In this document: positions 8,415 through 17,514 of the stretch, piece by piece
How the letters are laid out: each line of letters starts with the position of its first letter
How positions within the stretch are numbered: position 1 is the first letter of the stretch
Position numbers and translations under genes: made by a program
Notes under the pieces: generated by a model
Database searches by the model: none
What the model saw: the letters and a program-made list of their open reading frames with translations, nothing else
What the model was told of the DNA's origin: nothing
Assembly: GCF_031846305.1 (NCBI RefSeq)
Contig: NZ_JAVRHY010000014.1
Location: 1 to 64,000 of the forward strand
DNA length: 64,000 nt
Source: Spectribacter acetivorans
GTDB lineage: Bacteria; Pseudomonadota; Gammaproteobacteria; Nevskiales; Salinisphaeraceae
Reading direction: 5' to 3'

Positions 8415-9724
8415 GGCCGAAAGAACTCCCGGATGGCACCGATCACGTCGCGATGCGCGAGATTGCCCATGTGCCCGCCGTGGGGAAAGATCGTGGCACG
8501 CTCGCCGAAGGTCCGGCGCAGGAAGTCGACTTCCCCGGGATCGAGAATGATCTCGTCCGCGCTCGTGATCACGCCCATGTGCTCGGCGCGCTTCAGGTAG
8601 GGCTGGATGCGCGCAAGCCGGCCTTCGCGGATCAGCGCATCGCGCGTGAGCTGTCGTCCGTCCTTGTTGTAGTAGGGCAGCAGCAGCTCGTCGATGTAGT
8701 CGGCGAAAGACATGCCGAAGGAGCGCACCAGATAGGTGTCGAGACTGGTGAAGGTGCCGGGTTCGCGTGCCACCGGCACGATCACGCCGCTGTTACTGAG
8801 CAGGTCGGCGGCGAAGTTCATGTTAGCCAGCCACAGGCGGAAGGCCAGGCCGATGATGGCGGCGATGTCCTGCTCGCGGGTTTCGGTGGCGAGATAGGCC
8901 TGGTAGAGGAAATCCTCGTTGAACTCGATCGGATCCTCCCCCGCATAGATCTGCCGGAAACGCCCCAGTGCCTGTTCCAGGAACGCCGGCAGCCCGGCGA
9001 TGCCCTGTTCCAGCCCGGTCTCGAACAGCCGGTCCATGCGACGGACGGAGGCATACAGGTCCACCGCGGGGTTGATCAGCAGTACCCGCTCGAAGCCGAA
9101 AACCTGTTCCTGCCGATCCCGCTGATCGACGAACGCCGCCTGCAGGCCGCCGAGACTGTAGCCGGTCAGGGCAAAGCCGGTGATCCGGACGCGCTCGGGC
9201 AGGTCGTCGCGAACCGCCTGCATGAAGCGATATACATCCGCTACGTCGTTGTTCATGCGGCCGGGCACCGGGTGCGTGGCGGCACCCAGCATGAACCCCA
9301 CGCTGGTGGGCGAGGGCAGGGTGACCACGTGATAGCCCTCGGCGTACAGGGCCCGGGCGATCAGGTTGCTCTTGGTGCTCTTGGCGCCGGCGCCGGTGCC
9401 AGCGAGGATGAACACCAGCGGCGCGGGTTCGTCCTGGGCGATCAGGCCGTATTCCAGTGGCACGGCGTAGACCAGTGGCGATGGCACCGGGCGCTCGACC
9501 AGGGGCGCCAGGGTCCGGGTTTCGCGCGGCAGATTCTCGGGCAGACTGGCGCGATAGGCCCGCGGCGTGCCGACCACCGTGGCGGCCAGCGGGTCGTCGA
9601 TGGGATAGGCGCCGTTGCCGGCCGCGGCACTGGCGGTCGTGTGGGCCAGCAGGCTAATCAGCAGCGTGGCGGCAGCGGTCCGGGCGTGCCGGCGGAACGA
9701 GACTGTCTGGAACGTCGGAACCAT
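8411..9724 (-). CDS. Exported alpha/beta hydrolase
   Basis: A 437-residue serine-hydrolase-fold protein with an N-terminal signal peptide ending near TTASA. Substrate unknown. The nucleophile elbow is GYSLGG, a candidate Asp lies in ADEIILD, and the catalytic His is in FPHGGHMGN near the C-terminus, so a full triad is plausible. Its stop overlaps the mlaA ATG (ATGA), so the two are probably co-translated, which hints at a lipid or acyl substrate in the envelope. That link is inference. Confidence 0.75.
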   Translation of the reverse strand: MVPTFQTVSFRRHARTAAATLLISLLAHTTASAAAGNGAYPIDDPLAATVVGTPRAYRASLPENLPRETRTLAPLVERPVPSPLVYAVPLEYGLIAQDEPAPLVFILAGTGAGAKSTKSNLIARALYAEGYHVVTLPSPTSVGFMLGAATHPVPGRMNNDVADVYRFMQAVRDDLPERVRITGFALTGYSLGGLQAAFVDQRDRQEQVFGFERVLLINPAVDLYASVRRMDRLFETGLEQGIAGLPAFLEQALGRFRQIYAGEDPIEFNEDFLYQAYLATETREQDIAAIIGLAFRLWLANMNFAADLLSNSGVIVPVAREPGTFTSLDTYLVRSFGMSFADYIDELLLPYYNKDGRQLTRDALIREGRLARIQPYLKRAEHMGVITSADEIILDPGEVDFLRRTFGERATIFPHGGHMGNLAHRDVIGAIREFFRP

Positions 9725-9760
9725 GCGGGGGACGGTCTGTCCTGGCGGTTTGGCAGTATC

Positions 9761-9795
9761 AAAACAGCGCGCCGGCGTGGTGGGCGCCGGCGCGT
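9761..9795 (-). terminator. Rho-independent terminator after the DUF3108 gene
   Basis: A perfect 10-bp GC stem (CGCGCCGGCG with its complement, 7-nt loop, 9769-9795) is followed on the minus strand by a short T run (9762-9765). It ends the purM-purN-DUF3108 transcript ahead of the hydrolase gene. Confidence 0.65.
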
Positions 9796-9875
9796 GAGTG
9801 TATCGATTCCGCGCGATGTTCGCGCGGCGGGAAACGTCAGACCCGTGATTCCCCGGGCAAGTTCACCGGGGACCC

Positions 9876-10607
9876 CTAGATACTGCCCCCGCTTTCGTCG
9901 GTGCGCTCCACCGACGTCAGGTCCAGCCGGATCTGGGTACTGCCATTCTTGCGGTGTTCCACCCGCACCGGCAGGAAGTCGAGGGCCGGGGCCGCCCAGA
10001 ACACCAGTTGCTTGTCGCCGTCATCCACGCGGGCCAGCCGGATGGTCTTGAAGCTGCCGGCCGCGGTTTCCACGCTCGGGCCCTCGGATACCGCCAGGCG
10101 GTAGGTCTTGATCTCGTCCTCGTCGACCACCGTGAACTCGCGGGCGCCCGCCTCGGCAGGATTTTCCGCATCGGCTAGCCAGCGGCGGGCGGCGATCTGC
10201 AGCAGGAAGGGGTCGACCGCATCGGCCGGCACGTCGAAGGCCTCGCCGCCATTGAGGCTGGCGGTGGTGTCGGTCGGGTTGAAGCCGAGCTGATAGCTGT
10301 CCTCGGCGTCGTCCGATTCGTGATGACGGAACTGGCGCGGGGAGAGCTCGCCGTTATCGGTTACGCAGAAGCGGGAATCGTCGGTGACGGTGCCGATCAG
10401 CATCGCCGCCAGGCCGCTGGGGTTGGCCACCCCGTGCCAGCGCCAGCAGCCGTTGTCGCGGCTGAGTTCGAAGGTGGCCTCGCCCAGGCCGATGATGCCG
10501 TGCGAGGCGCGGTAGGTGGCGGTGAACGGTGACAGCACCGCCGCCTGCGCGGGAACCACGGCCAGCAGGCCGAGGGCAATCAGGCTATGTCGAATCGCAG
10601 TCCACAT
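9876..10607 (-). CDS. DUF3108 periplasmic protein
   Basis: A 243-residue protein of unknown function. It starts at ATG 10607, inside the last codons of purN, and has a signal peptide MWTAIRHSLIALGLL...AQA. The mature part matches the DUF3108 layout: a beta-rich domain opening with FTATYRASHG and a late HRKNGSTQIRLDL-type strand. The purM-purN-DUF3108 order is conserved in gammaproteobacteria, but no link with purine synthesis is known. Confidence 0.85.
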   Translation of the reverse strand: MWTAIRHSLIALGLLAVVPAQAAVLSPFTATYRASHGIIGLGEATFELSRDNGCWRWHGVANPSGLAAMLIGTVTDDSRFCVTDNGELSPRQFRHHESDDAEDSYQLGFNPTDTTASLNGGEAFDVPADAVDPFLLQIAARRWLADAENPAEAGAREFTVVDEDEIKTYRLAVSEGPSVETAAGSFKTIRLARVDDGDKQLVFWAAPALDFLPVRVEHRKNGSTQIRLDLTSVERTDESGGSI

Positions 10608-11244
10608 GAATCGGTGCCTCCAGGGGCCGGTTGTCCATCCGCACACGACCGTCGGCAAAATCGACCCGACCGCTTGCCAGCCAGCCCAGTGCCTGCGGGT
10701 AGATGCGGGTTTCCACCTGGTGCATTACCCGATCAGCGAGGCTGGTCGGCGTGTCCTGTGCGGCCACCGCGATGCTGCCCTGCAGGATGCCCGGGCCGGC
10801 GTCCAGGTCTGCCGTGACCAAATGCACGGTGGCGCCGTGTCGGGCATCGCCGGCGGCCAGCGCGCGGCGGTGCGTGTCCAGCCCCCGATGCCTTGGCAGC
10901 AGCGAGGGATGGATGTTGACGAGCCTGCCGGCAAACTGCTGAACGAAAGCTGAATCAAGAATGCGCATATAGCCGGCCAGCACCACCCAGTCGGGGTTCT
11001 CGGCGGCCACGTGGCGGGCCAGTTCGGCATCGAAGGCGGCGCGCGAGGAAAAGCCCTTCGGCTGCAGCACGGTGCCGGGCACACTCGCCCGCGCCGCAAT
11101 ATCCAGCGCGGGAATTCCGGGACGATTGGTGATGACCCGCGTGATGTTCAGCGGCAGGGTGCCGGCAGCGCGCGCGGCCAACAGCGCCTGCAGGTTGCGG
11201 CCACGGCCGGAGACCAGGACGACTGCCCGCGACAGGCTATCCAT
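10585..11244 (-). CDS. purN: Phosphoribosylglycinamide formyltransferase 1
   Basis: Transfers a formyl group from 10-formyltetrahydrofolate to GAR in the third step of de novo purine synthesis. 219 residues, close to the 212 of E. coli. Family signatures: the N-terminal VLVSGRGRNLQALL GAR-binding loop, the active-site region VVLAGYMRIL, and NIHPSLLPRHRGLDTHRRAL with the catalytic Asn/His and the downstream Asp in the VHLVTADLDAGPGILQ segment. It starts directly after the purM stop. Confidence 0.96.
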   Translation of the reverse strand: MDSLSRAVVLVSGRGRNLQALLAARAAGTLPLNITRVITNRPGIPALDIAARASVPGTVLQPKGFSSRAAFDAELARHVAAENPDWVVLAGYMRILDSAFVQQFAGRLVNIHPSLLPRHRGLDTHRRALAAGDARHGATVHLVTADLDAGPGILQGSIAVAAQDTPTSLADRVMHQVETRIYPQALGWLASGRVDFADGRVRMDNRPLEAPIHVDCDST

Positions 11245-12285
11245 TTAAATCAGATGAACCGCGTCGTCCTGCTGGTCGCGCGCGACGATTTCGCCGATCT
11301 CGAACACCGTTTCGCCGGCGGCCTCGAAGGCGGCCCGGACGGCGGCTGCCTGGCCGGCATTCACCACCACGGCCATGCCGATGCCGCCGTTGAAGGTGCG
11401 CTGCATTTCCGCGTCGCTGATGCCGCCGGCTTCCTGCAGCCAGCCGAACAGCGCCGGCCGCGGCCAGCTGTCGGCCCGCAGCCGGGCGCCGCAGTGCGCC
11501 GGCAGGACCCGGGCGAGGTTTTCCGCCAGCCCGCCGCCGGTGATGTGGGCCAGCCCCTTGAGTGGATGCTCTGTCAGCACTTCGCGCACGGCGGCCACGT
11601 AGATGCGGGTGGGGGCGAGCAGGGCGTCCGCGAGGGTGGCGTCCCCCAGCGGCTGGTCGAGCCGCTGGCCGCTGACTTCCAGCACCTTGCGGATCAGCGA
11701 GTAGCCGTTGGAATGGGCGCCGGAGGAGGCCAGGCCCAGCACCACGTCGCCCGGCGCAATGCCCGAGCCGTCAATGATCGCCTCGCGTTCGGCCACCCCG
11801 ACGCAGAAACCGGCCAGGTCGAAATCGCCGGGCGCGTACATGCCGGGCATTTCCGCGGTTTCCCCGCCGATCAGCGCCATGCCCGACATCTCGCAGCCGC
11901 GGGCGATGCTCCGGATCACCTCGGCGGCAATCCCGGCGTCCAGCCTGGCGGTGGCGTAGTAATCGAGGAAGAACAGCGGTTCGGCGCCGGCCACCAGGAC
12001 GTCGTTCACGCACATGGCCACCAGGTCGATGCCGATGCCGTCGAACCGGCCGGCCTCGATTGCCAGCCGCAGCTTGGTGCCCACGCCGTCGGTGCCGGAA
12101 ACCAGCACCGGCTCGCGGTAGCGTTCGATGGGCACGCGGAACAGGCCACCAAAGCCGCCCAGTCCGCCGATGACCTCCGGGCGCTGGGTGGCAGCGACGG
12201 CGGGCTTGATGGCATCGACCAGGGCGTTGCCGGCGTCAATGTCAACGCCGGCATCGCGGTAGCTCAGGGAAGGGCGATCGCTCAA
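11245..12285 (-). CDS. purM: Phosphoribosylformylglycinamidine cyclo-ligase (AIR synthetase)
   Basis: Closes the imidazole ring in step five of purine synthesis, using ATP. TTG 12285 is chosen as start because it gives MSDRPSLSYRDAGVDIDAGN and 346 residues, matching the 345 of E. coli. The frame is open further upstream but without homology. Signatures visible: GGFGGLF, SGTDGVGTKL, the metal/ATP loop CVNDVLVAGAEPLFFLDY, and GGETAEMPGMY. It is divergent from the DUF2066 gene and first in the purMN operon. Confidence 0.96.
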   Translation of the reverse strand: MSDRPSLSYRDAGVDIDAGNALVDAIKPAVAATQRPEVIGGLGGFGGLFRVPIERYREPVLVSGTDGVGTKLRLAIEAGRFDGIGIDLVAMCVNDVLVAGAEPLFFLDYYATARLDAGIAAEVIRSIARGCEMSGMALIGGETAEMPGMYAPGDFDLAGFCVGVAEREAIIDGSGIAPGDVVLGLASSGAHSNGYSLIRKVLEVSGQRLDQPLGDATLADALLAPTRIYVAAVREVLTEHPLKGLAHITGGGLAENLARVLPAHCGARLRADSWPRPALFGWLQEAGGISDAEMQRTFNGGIGMAVVVNAGQAAAVRAAFEAAGETVFEIGEIVARDQQDDAVHLI

Positions 12286-12361
12286 GGCAAGGCTCGCTGC
12301 AGAGTCGGGGTGAATGGGCGCGGAGCGGGGCAGGCCGCATGGTATTGTAGCGCAGCGATTC

Positions 12362-13489
12362 ATGCCTTCGTCGATGATGCCTTTATTCCGGCTGCTGCCC
12401 CTTGTCGTCTGCCTGTTGTTCGCCCTGCCCGCCGCCGCGGTGGAGGTGGCCGACCTCTACGGCGCGGAGGTGGAAGCCGCCGACCAGAGCGAGCAGACGC
12501 GTGAGGGCGCCCTGCGCCAGGCGCTGGGGCTGGTGCTGGTCCGGGTGACCGGAGACCGTGCCGTGACCGAGCGCAGCGGCGCCGCCGGTATTCTCGAACG
12601 GGCCGACGAACTGGTGCAGCAGTACGGCTATCAGGGCAGTGATGCCTCGGGGGTAACACTGCGGGTGTCCTTCGAGCCCACGGCAGTCAACGAGGCGTTG
12701 CGGGATGCCGGTATTGCGGTCTGGGGCCGCGAACGCCCGGCGACCATGCCCTGGGTGGCGATGGCCGCCGACGGGCTGCTCACCGAAGCCACGCCTGCCG
12801 ACGGCATCGAGGCCATGCGTGATGCGGCGCGTAATCGCGGGCTGCCGTTGCAGTTGCCGCGCACGGGCGAGGCCGAGCGCGGCCGGGTGACGCCGGCCGA
12901 TATCGCCAGCGGCAACGATGCCCGGCTGATGTCGGTGGCCCGCGGCTACGGCACCGCCAACCTGCTGGTCGGCCGCATCGGCAGCGAGGGTGGTTCCTGG
13001 GGTGGTCGCTGGCGTCTGCTCAGCGACGGCACCGAGCTGGCCAACTGGCAGGGCGCGGCGGATTCGCGCCCGGCGCTGCTGGCCGAGGCCCTTCACCGGG
13101 TGGCCGATATTTACGCCCGAACCTACGCGGCGCGCGCTGGCGCCCGCTCGACGACGGCATCCGGCGGCGGATCGGGTGGCACCGGCGCGGTGGGGGCGTT
13201 CGATGCGGGTGACGACGGCGTCCTGGTCGCGATCAGCAATGTTGCTGGCGCCAGCGACTACAACCGTGTGGCCGCCCATCTGGCCGACATCGGGGTGGTG
13301 GAATGGCTGTCGCCCGCGCTGGTACGCGAGGACATGGTGCTGTTCCGCGTCAAGGTCACGGGTGGCAGCGGCGTACTGGACCGCAACATCGATCTGGCTG
13401 ACTGGCTGCGTCGTGATAGTGACGCCACCCGCCAGGCCGAGGGCCTGACCCGCGGCGGCGCGGCGCTGGGTTACCGGCTGAGCCGCTGA
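12362..13489 (+). CDS. DUF2066 exported protein
   Basis: A protein of unknown function, 375 residues from ATG 12362, with a signal peptide (LLPLVVCLLFALPAAA). The N-terminal domain with QTREGALRQALGLVLVRVTGD is the DUF2066 signature; a Gly-rich linker near 270 separates a C-terminal domain. It sits between purM (divergent) and perM-hda, the usual gammaproteobacterial position. Confidence 0.85.
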   Translation: MPSSMMPLFRLLPLVVCLLFALPAAAVEVADLYGAEVEAADQSEQTREGALRQALGLVLVRVTGDRAVTERSGAAGILERADELVQQYGYQGSDASGVTLRVSFEPTAVNEALRDAGIAVWGRERPATMPWVAMAADGLLTEATPADGIEAMRDAARNRGLPLQLPRTGEAERGRVTPADIASGNDARLMSVARGYGTANLLVGRIGSEGGSWGGRWRLLSDGTELANWQGAADSRPALLAEALHRVADIYARTYAARAGARSTTASGGGSGGTGAVGAFDAGDDGVLVAISNVAGASDYNRVAAHLADIGVVEWLSPALVREDMVLFRVKVTGGSGVLDRNIDLADWLRRDSDATRQAEGLTRGGAALGYRLSR

Positions 13490-13497
13490 CGCCGGTC

Positions 13498-14556
13498 ATG
13501 ATCGCGTCCCGCTACGCCCTCTGGCTGCTGCCGCTGCTGGCGGTCATCCTGTTCATCTGGCTGCTCGGGCCAATTCTCACGCCGTTCGTGTTCGCCGCCG
13601 GGCTCGCCTATCTGGGCGACCCGCTGGTCGACCGGCTGCAGACCTACCGGCTGTCGCGCACGGCCTCGGTCCTGGTGGTGTTCGGCACCCTGACCATCGT
13701 GGGGCTGATGCTCGTGCTGCTGCTGTTTCCGGTGCTCGAACATCAGCTGCGCACCCTGATCGAGAACATGCCGCGCTACCTGCAGTGGCTGCAGGAACGC
13801 ATCGAGCCACTGATGCAGACCTTCCTGCCGGAAAGCGAGGGCCTGAGCATGGAGGCCCTGCGCAACCTGGTGGCCGAACACTGGGGCAAGGCCGGCGGCG
13901 TGGCCAACGTGATCTGGCAGCAGGCCTTCTCCTCGGGGACCGCGCTGATCGCGCTGGTAGCCAATCTGGTGCTGGTGCCGGTGATCACCTTCTACCTACT
14001 GCGCGACTGGGACCACATGGTGGCCTGGATTCGCGATCTGCTGCCGCGCCGCATGCTCGGCACGGCCACGGAACTGGCCCGCGAGACCGACGAGGTGCTG
14101 GGCCAGTTCATCCGCGGCCAGCTGCTGGTGATGGCCTTCCTCGGGCTGACCTACGCGGTGGGCCTGTGGCTGGCGGGGCTGGACCTGGCGTTCCTCATCG
14201 GCATCGCCGCCGGGTTGGTCAGCTTCGTGCCCTACCTGGGGGTGATCGTGGGGCTGGCGGCGTCATCGGTGGCCATGCTGGTGCAGACCGGTGGCGACCT
14301 GCTGCCGCTGCTGTGGGTGGGCCTGGTGTTCGCCGTGGGGCAGACGCTGGAAGGCGCGGTGCTGCAGCCGCTGCTGGTGGGCGACCGCATTGGCCTGCAT
14401 CCGGTTACCGTGATTTTCGCGGTGCTGGCCGGGGGGCAGTTGTTCGGTTTTGTCGGCGTGCTGATTGCCCTGCCGGCGGCCGCCGCAATCGCGGTGCTGG
14501 TGCGTTACGCCGGGCGGGTCTGGCGCGAGAGCCGGTTGTATCAGGATGAAAGCTGA
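13498..14556 (+). CDS. perM: AI-2E family (PerM-like) membrane protein
   Basis: A 352-residue polytopic inner-membrane protein with about eight hydrophobic segments and a periplasmic or cytoplasmic domain around residues 80-150. The late motif VPYLGVIVGL followed by the hydrophobic end regions is typical of the AI-2E/UPF0118 family, whose members are proposed small-molecule exporters or Na+/H+ antiporters. The 3' end overlaps hda by 11 bases, so the genes are coupled. Substrate unknown. Confidence 0.88.
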   Translation: MIASRYALWLLPLLAVILFIWLLGPILTPFVFAAGLAYLGDPLVDRLQTYRLSRTASVLVVFGTLTIVGLMLVLLLFPVLEHQLRTLIENMPRYLQWLQERIEPLMQTFLPESEGLSMEALRNLVAEHWGKAGGVANVIWQQAFSSGTALIALVANLVLVPVITFYLLRDWDHMVAWIRDLLPRRMLGTATELARETDEVLGQFIRGQLLVMAFLGLTYAVGLWLAGLDLAFLIGIAAGLVSFVPYLGVIVGLAASSVAMLVQTGGDLLPLLWVGLVFAVGQTLEGAVLQPLLVGDRIGLHPVTVIFAVLAGGQLFGFVGVLIALPAAAAIAVLVRYAGRVWRESRLYQDES

Positions 14557-15256
14557 GCCCGCCACGCCTCTACTATCCGCCCAGTTGCCGCTGGGGGTGC
14601 AGTTGCCGGATACCGCCACCCTGGCCGGCTTCGCCCCCGGACCCAACGCCGCGGCGCTGGCCGCCGCCCGCCAGGCCGCGATCGGTCCGGACCAGCGCGG
14701 CTACTTCTGCGGTGGTCCCGGCAAGACCCATCTGCTGCAGGCAGCCTGCCGCGCCGCCGGTGAGGCCGGGCGCCGGGCCACTTTTCTGCCGCTGGCCGAC
14801 TGGTGCGAGCAACCGCCGGCCATTCTCGACGGCCTGACCGGGCTGGACCTGGTGTGTCTGGACGAGGTGGATGCCGTGGCCGGCAACCGCGCCTGGGAAG
14901 AGGCGCTGGTCGGGGCACTGGACGGCTGGCGGGCCGCCGGGGCTAGCGTGCTGGCGGCCGGGCCGGCCGCACCGGCGCAGCTGACCGACCTGCTGGCGGA
15001 CCTGCGTTCCCGTCTGGGCTGGGGCGCTGTCTATGCGTTGCAGGAACCCGCGGATGACGACAAGCGATGGGTGCTGGTGGCACGCGCGGCCAGCCGCGGC
15101 CTGACGCTGCCCGACGAGGTGGCTCGCTATCTGTTGACTCATACCAGCCGGGATCTGCGTCGGCTGATGCCGCTGCTCGCGCGGCTGGACCGGGCCTCGC
15201 TGGCCGCCCAGCGGCGCCTGACCATTCCCTTCGTCAAGCAGGTCTGTCTGTCGTGA
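14546..15256 (+). CDS. hda: DnaA regulatory inactivator Hda, with a shortened P-loop
   Basis: With the sliding clamp, Hda stimulates ATP hydrolysis by DnaA and so limits replication re-initiation. The 236-residue frame begins ATG 14546. Near the N-terminus AQLPLGVQLP supplies the clamp-binding (QLSLPL-like) motif. The AAA+ core keeps the Walker B-like LDLVCLDEVDAV and the C-terminal LDRASLAAQRRLTIPFVK. The nucleotide loop reads YFCGGPGKTHLL, two residues shorter than E. coli YLWAREGAGRSHLL, so the canonical GxxxxGK spacing is lost. It overlaps perM upstream and the next gene as GTGA. Confidence 0.93.
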   Translation: MKAEPATPLLSAQLPLGVQLPDTATLAGFAPGPNAAALAAARQAAIGPDQRGYFCGGPGKTHLLQAACRAAGEAGRRATFLPLADWCEQPPAILDGLTGLDLVCLDEVDAVAGNRAWEEALVGALDGWRAAGASVLAAGPAAPAQLTDLLADLRSRLGWGAVYALQEPADDDKRWVLVARAASRGLTLPDEVARYLLTHTSRDLRRLMPLLARLDRASLAAQRRLTIPFVKQVCLS

Positions 15257-16119
15257 AACGCAAGCAAGTGTTTCTCGCGGCACTGCTCGCCCTGGCCAGC
15301 GGCGCCGCCTCGGCCCGCGGCATGGTCTGGCAGGTCAGCGATGCCGACAACACGGTCTATCTGGCCGGCTCGGTGCATCTGCTACCGCCCTCGGCCTATC
15401 CGCTGCCCGAGGCGTTTCAGCGCGCCTACGAGAACGCGGCCATCGTAGCTTTCGAGACGGATATCGGCGAGCTGCAGTCGTCGGCGGCCCAGACCCGGCT
15501 GTTCCAGGCGGCCCGCTATCCGGACGGGACCGGGCTGGACGATCATCTGGACGACGCGCTGTATGCCCGGGTGGCCAATCTGCTGGGCGACATGGGCCAG
15601 TCGATCAGCGCCATGCGCAGCTTCCGTCCCTGGTTCATCGCGGGGATGATCGAGGTGCAGGCGTTCATGGCCGAAGACTTCCGCCAGGACCTGGGCCTGG
15701 ATACCCATTTCCACGAGCGGGCGGTGGAGGATGACAAGGCAATCCTGCCGCTGGAAACCCTGGACCGGCACCTGGCGGTGCTTACCGAGATGCCGGCGGA
15801 CATGGCCCGGGATTACCTCGCGGCGACAGTGGAAAACGTCGCGGCGTTGAGCGATGCCCCGGCCGTGGTATTCGACTTCTGGCGCGAGGGCGACGCCGCC
15901 GGCCTGGCGGCTTATGTCGAGGAACAGATCGACGACACGCCGGCCCTTTACGAACGGCTACTGTTTTCCCGCAACGATGACTGGATGGCGCACATCGAGG
16001 CGCTGCTGGCCGGCAGCGACGACGCGATGGTGCTGGTCGGCACGCTGCACCTGGTGGGCGAGCGCGGCCTGATCGAACAGCTGGAGGCCGCCGGGCACCG
16101 GCCCGAACGCGTCGAGTAG
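15253..16119 (+). CDS. TraB/GumN family protein
   Basis: A 288-residue exported protein starting at GTG 15253, which overlaps the hda stop, with signal peptide KQVFLAALLALASGAASA. The conserved GxxH near the N-terminus is in YLAGSVHLLPP and the second conserved GTLHL is near the C-terminus; both are the putative metal/catalytic residues of the TraB/GumN (Tiki-like) fold, proposed to be metalloproteases. Substrate unknown. Confidence 0.82.
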   Translation: MKRKQVFLAALLALASGAASARGMVWQVSDADNTVYLAGSVHLLPPSAYPLPEAFQRAYENAAIVAFETDIGELQSSAAQTRLFQAARYPDGTGLDDHLDDALYARVANLLGDMGQSISAMRSFRPWFIAGMIEVQAFMAEDFRQDLGLDTHFHERAVEDDKAILPLETLDRHLAVLTEMPADMARDYLAATVENVAALSDAPAVVFDFWREGDAAGLAAYVEEQIDDTPALYERLLFSRNDDWMAHIEALLAGSDDAMVLVGTLHLVGERGLIEQLEAAGHRPERVE

Positions 16120-16123
16120 CGGG

Positions 16124-16456
16124 TTAGGCCGCCGGCGGCTGCTCGCGTGCCTGCCAGCGCACGAAACACAGGCAGCCGGTGAACACGATCACCGTAGCCA
16201 GCAGCGCCGGAGCGGTAATCCAGCCGCTGGCGCCGCGGGCGGTGAACTCGGTCAGCAACACCGTGAGATACGCCAGCGACAGCAGGCTGGTCCAGCCGTA
16301 GGTGTAGCGGCGCCCGCGCCAGAGGCCGGGCAGGGCGGGCAGCAGCGGCAGGCAGGTCAGGGGTCCGTAGAACGGCCCCAGCCACAGCACCAGGCCGCCG
16401 ATCAGCCCGGCCATGGCGACCAGCGTTGCCGTACGAGCGAGCCGACTCAGTTGCAT
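16124..16456 (-). CDS. DUF2069 membrane protein
   Basis: A 110-residue inner-membrane protein with about four hydrophobic segments, including the family-typical GRRYTYGWTSLLSLAY region. Function unknown. It starts at ATG 16456 inside the 3' end of wrbA. The arsC-wrbA-DUF2069 order is the same as in Pseudomonas, so it is probably an operon. Confidence 0.82.
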   Translation of the reverse strand: MQLSRLARTATLVAMAGLIGGLVLWLGPFYGPLTCLPLLPALPGLWRGRRYTYGWTSLLSLAYLTVLLTEFTARGASGWITAPALLATVIVFTGCLCFVRWQAREQPPAA

Positions 16457-17046
16457 GGCTGGTTCAGCCGGCGGGCCGTGTCCGCCACCCGTTTGCCCAG
16501 CGCGCGGGCCAGGCGGCGTTCGTGGTCGGTCAGCGGCCGGGGCGATCCGCCGCTGACATGGCTGGCGCCGTACGGGGTGCCGCCGTTGGTGGTCTCGTTG
16601 AGCGCGCTTTCGCTGTAGGGCAGGCCCACCAGCAGCATGCCGTGGTGCAGTAGCGGCAGCATCATCGACAGCAACGTGGTTTCCTGCCCGCCGTGCAGGC
16701 TGGCCGTCGAGGTGAATACGCCGGCCGGCTTGCCGGCGAGGTCGCCGGACAGCCATGGCCCCGCAGTGGTGTCGAGAAAGTATTTCAGTGGGGCCGCCAT
16801 GTTGCCGAAGCGGGTGGGCGAGCCCAGCAGAAGCCCGGCGCATTCGGCCAGATCTGAATGCTCGGCGTAGGGCGGTCCACTGTCCGGCAGACTGTCGCTG
16901 ACCGCCTCGCAGTCGGCGGATACCGGCGGCACCGTGCGCACACGGGGCTGCATCTCCGCCACGCTGCTTACGCCGCGGGCGATTTCGTCGGCCAGGGCGG
17001 CGGTGGCGCCGTCCCGGCTGTAGTAGAGGATCAGGATGTCGGGCAT
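16447..17046 (-). CDS. wrbA: NAD(P)H:quinone oxidoreductase, WrbA family
   Basis: A 199-residue flavodoxin-fold FMN enzyme that reduces quinones by two electrons, limiting oxidative stress. The FMN phosphate loop YYSRDGATAALA is at 8-19, and GSPTRFGNMAAPLKYFLD and the GGQETTLLSMMLPLLHHGM region are WrbA signatures. It lies between arsC (16-base overlap) and DUF2069 (10-base overlap). Confidence 0.93.
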   Translation of the reverse strand: MPDILILYYSRDGATAALADEIARGVSSVAEMQPRVRTVPPVSADCEAVSDSLPDSGPPYAEHSDLAECAGLLLGSPTRFGNMAAPLKYFLDTTAGPWLSGDLAGKPAGVFTSTASLHGGQETTLLSMMLPLLHHGMLLVGLPYSESALNETTNGGTPYGASHVSGGSPRPLTDHERRLARALGKRVADTARRLNQPCN

Positions 17047-17393
17047 GACAGCAGGGTCCGGATCTGTTCGGGCGGCCGGCCGATCACCGCGCGGTCGTCG
17101 GTCTCGAGAATGGGCCGCTGCAGCAGCGACGGCTCCTCGAGCAGAGCCCGGATCGCGGTATCGGTATCGATTGCCGCGAGCTGGTCCAGCCCCAGGGCAC
17201 GAAACGCCGGTTCGTTGTGGCGGAGTACCTCGGCAGCGGGCACATCCAGCCTGGCCAGCAGCCCGCGGAGCACGGATTCCGAAGGTGGATCGTCGAGATA
17301 TCGAACCACGGTGAATGGCGTGCCGGTGTCCTCGAGCAGGCGCAGTGCGGTGCGGGATTTGGAGCAGCGGGGGTTGTGGTAGAGGCGGTACAC
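17031..17393 (-). CDS. arsC: ArsC-family (arsenate reductase/YffB-type) thioredoxin-fold protein
   Basis: A 120-residue protein from GTG 17393. YHNPRCSKSRTAL carries the catalytic Cys of the ArsC/Spx/YffB family, and RPILETDDRAVIGRPPE is the usual C-terminal signature with the anion-binding Arg. Members reduce arsenate with glutathione and glutaredoxin, but many NPRCSKSR-type proteins have no proven arsenate activity. No arsenic-resistance genes are nearby. The adjacent wrbA matches the Pseudomonas arrangement. Confidence 0.85.
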   Translation of the reverse strand: MYRLYHNPRCSKSRTALRLLEDTGTPFTVVRYLDDPPSESVLRGLLARLDVPAAEVLRHNEPAFRALGLDQLAAIDTDTAIRALLEEPSLLQRPILETDDRAVIGRPPEQIRTLLSCPTS

Positions 17394-17514
17394 GGCGTGT
17401 TTGTATCGAGCTGGGCGGCTAAGGGTAACCGATCGGGATCGAGCCCCGGTTCGGGTCATGGCCGGCTGTGCCCGACGTATTCGACTGAAGAATTCCGCCC
17501 CGCTGACGCGGGCC

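Noticed and set aside
7585..8439. An N-terminal extension making metG a 956-residue protein
   Set aside because: The extra 285 codons are a shifted reading of mlaA; MetG homology begins at ATG 7584 and gives the normal length.
8288..10051. A 587-codon plus-strand frame opposite the alpha/beta hydrolase gene
   Set aside because: It is antisense to a gene with signal peptide, GYSLGG and triad; no independent support.
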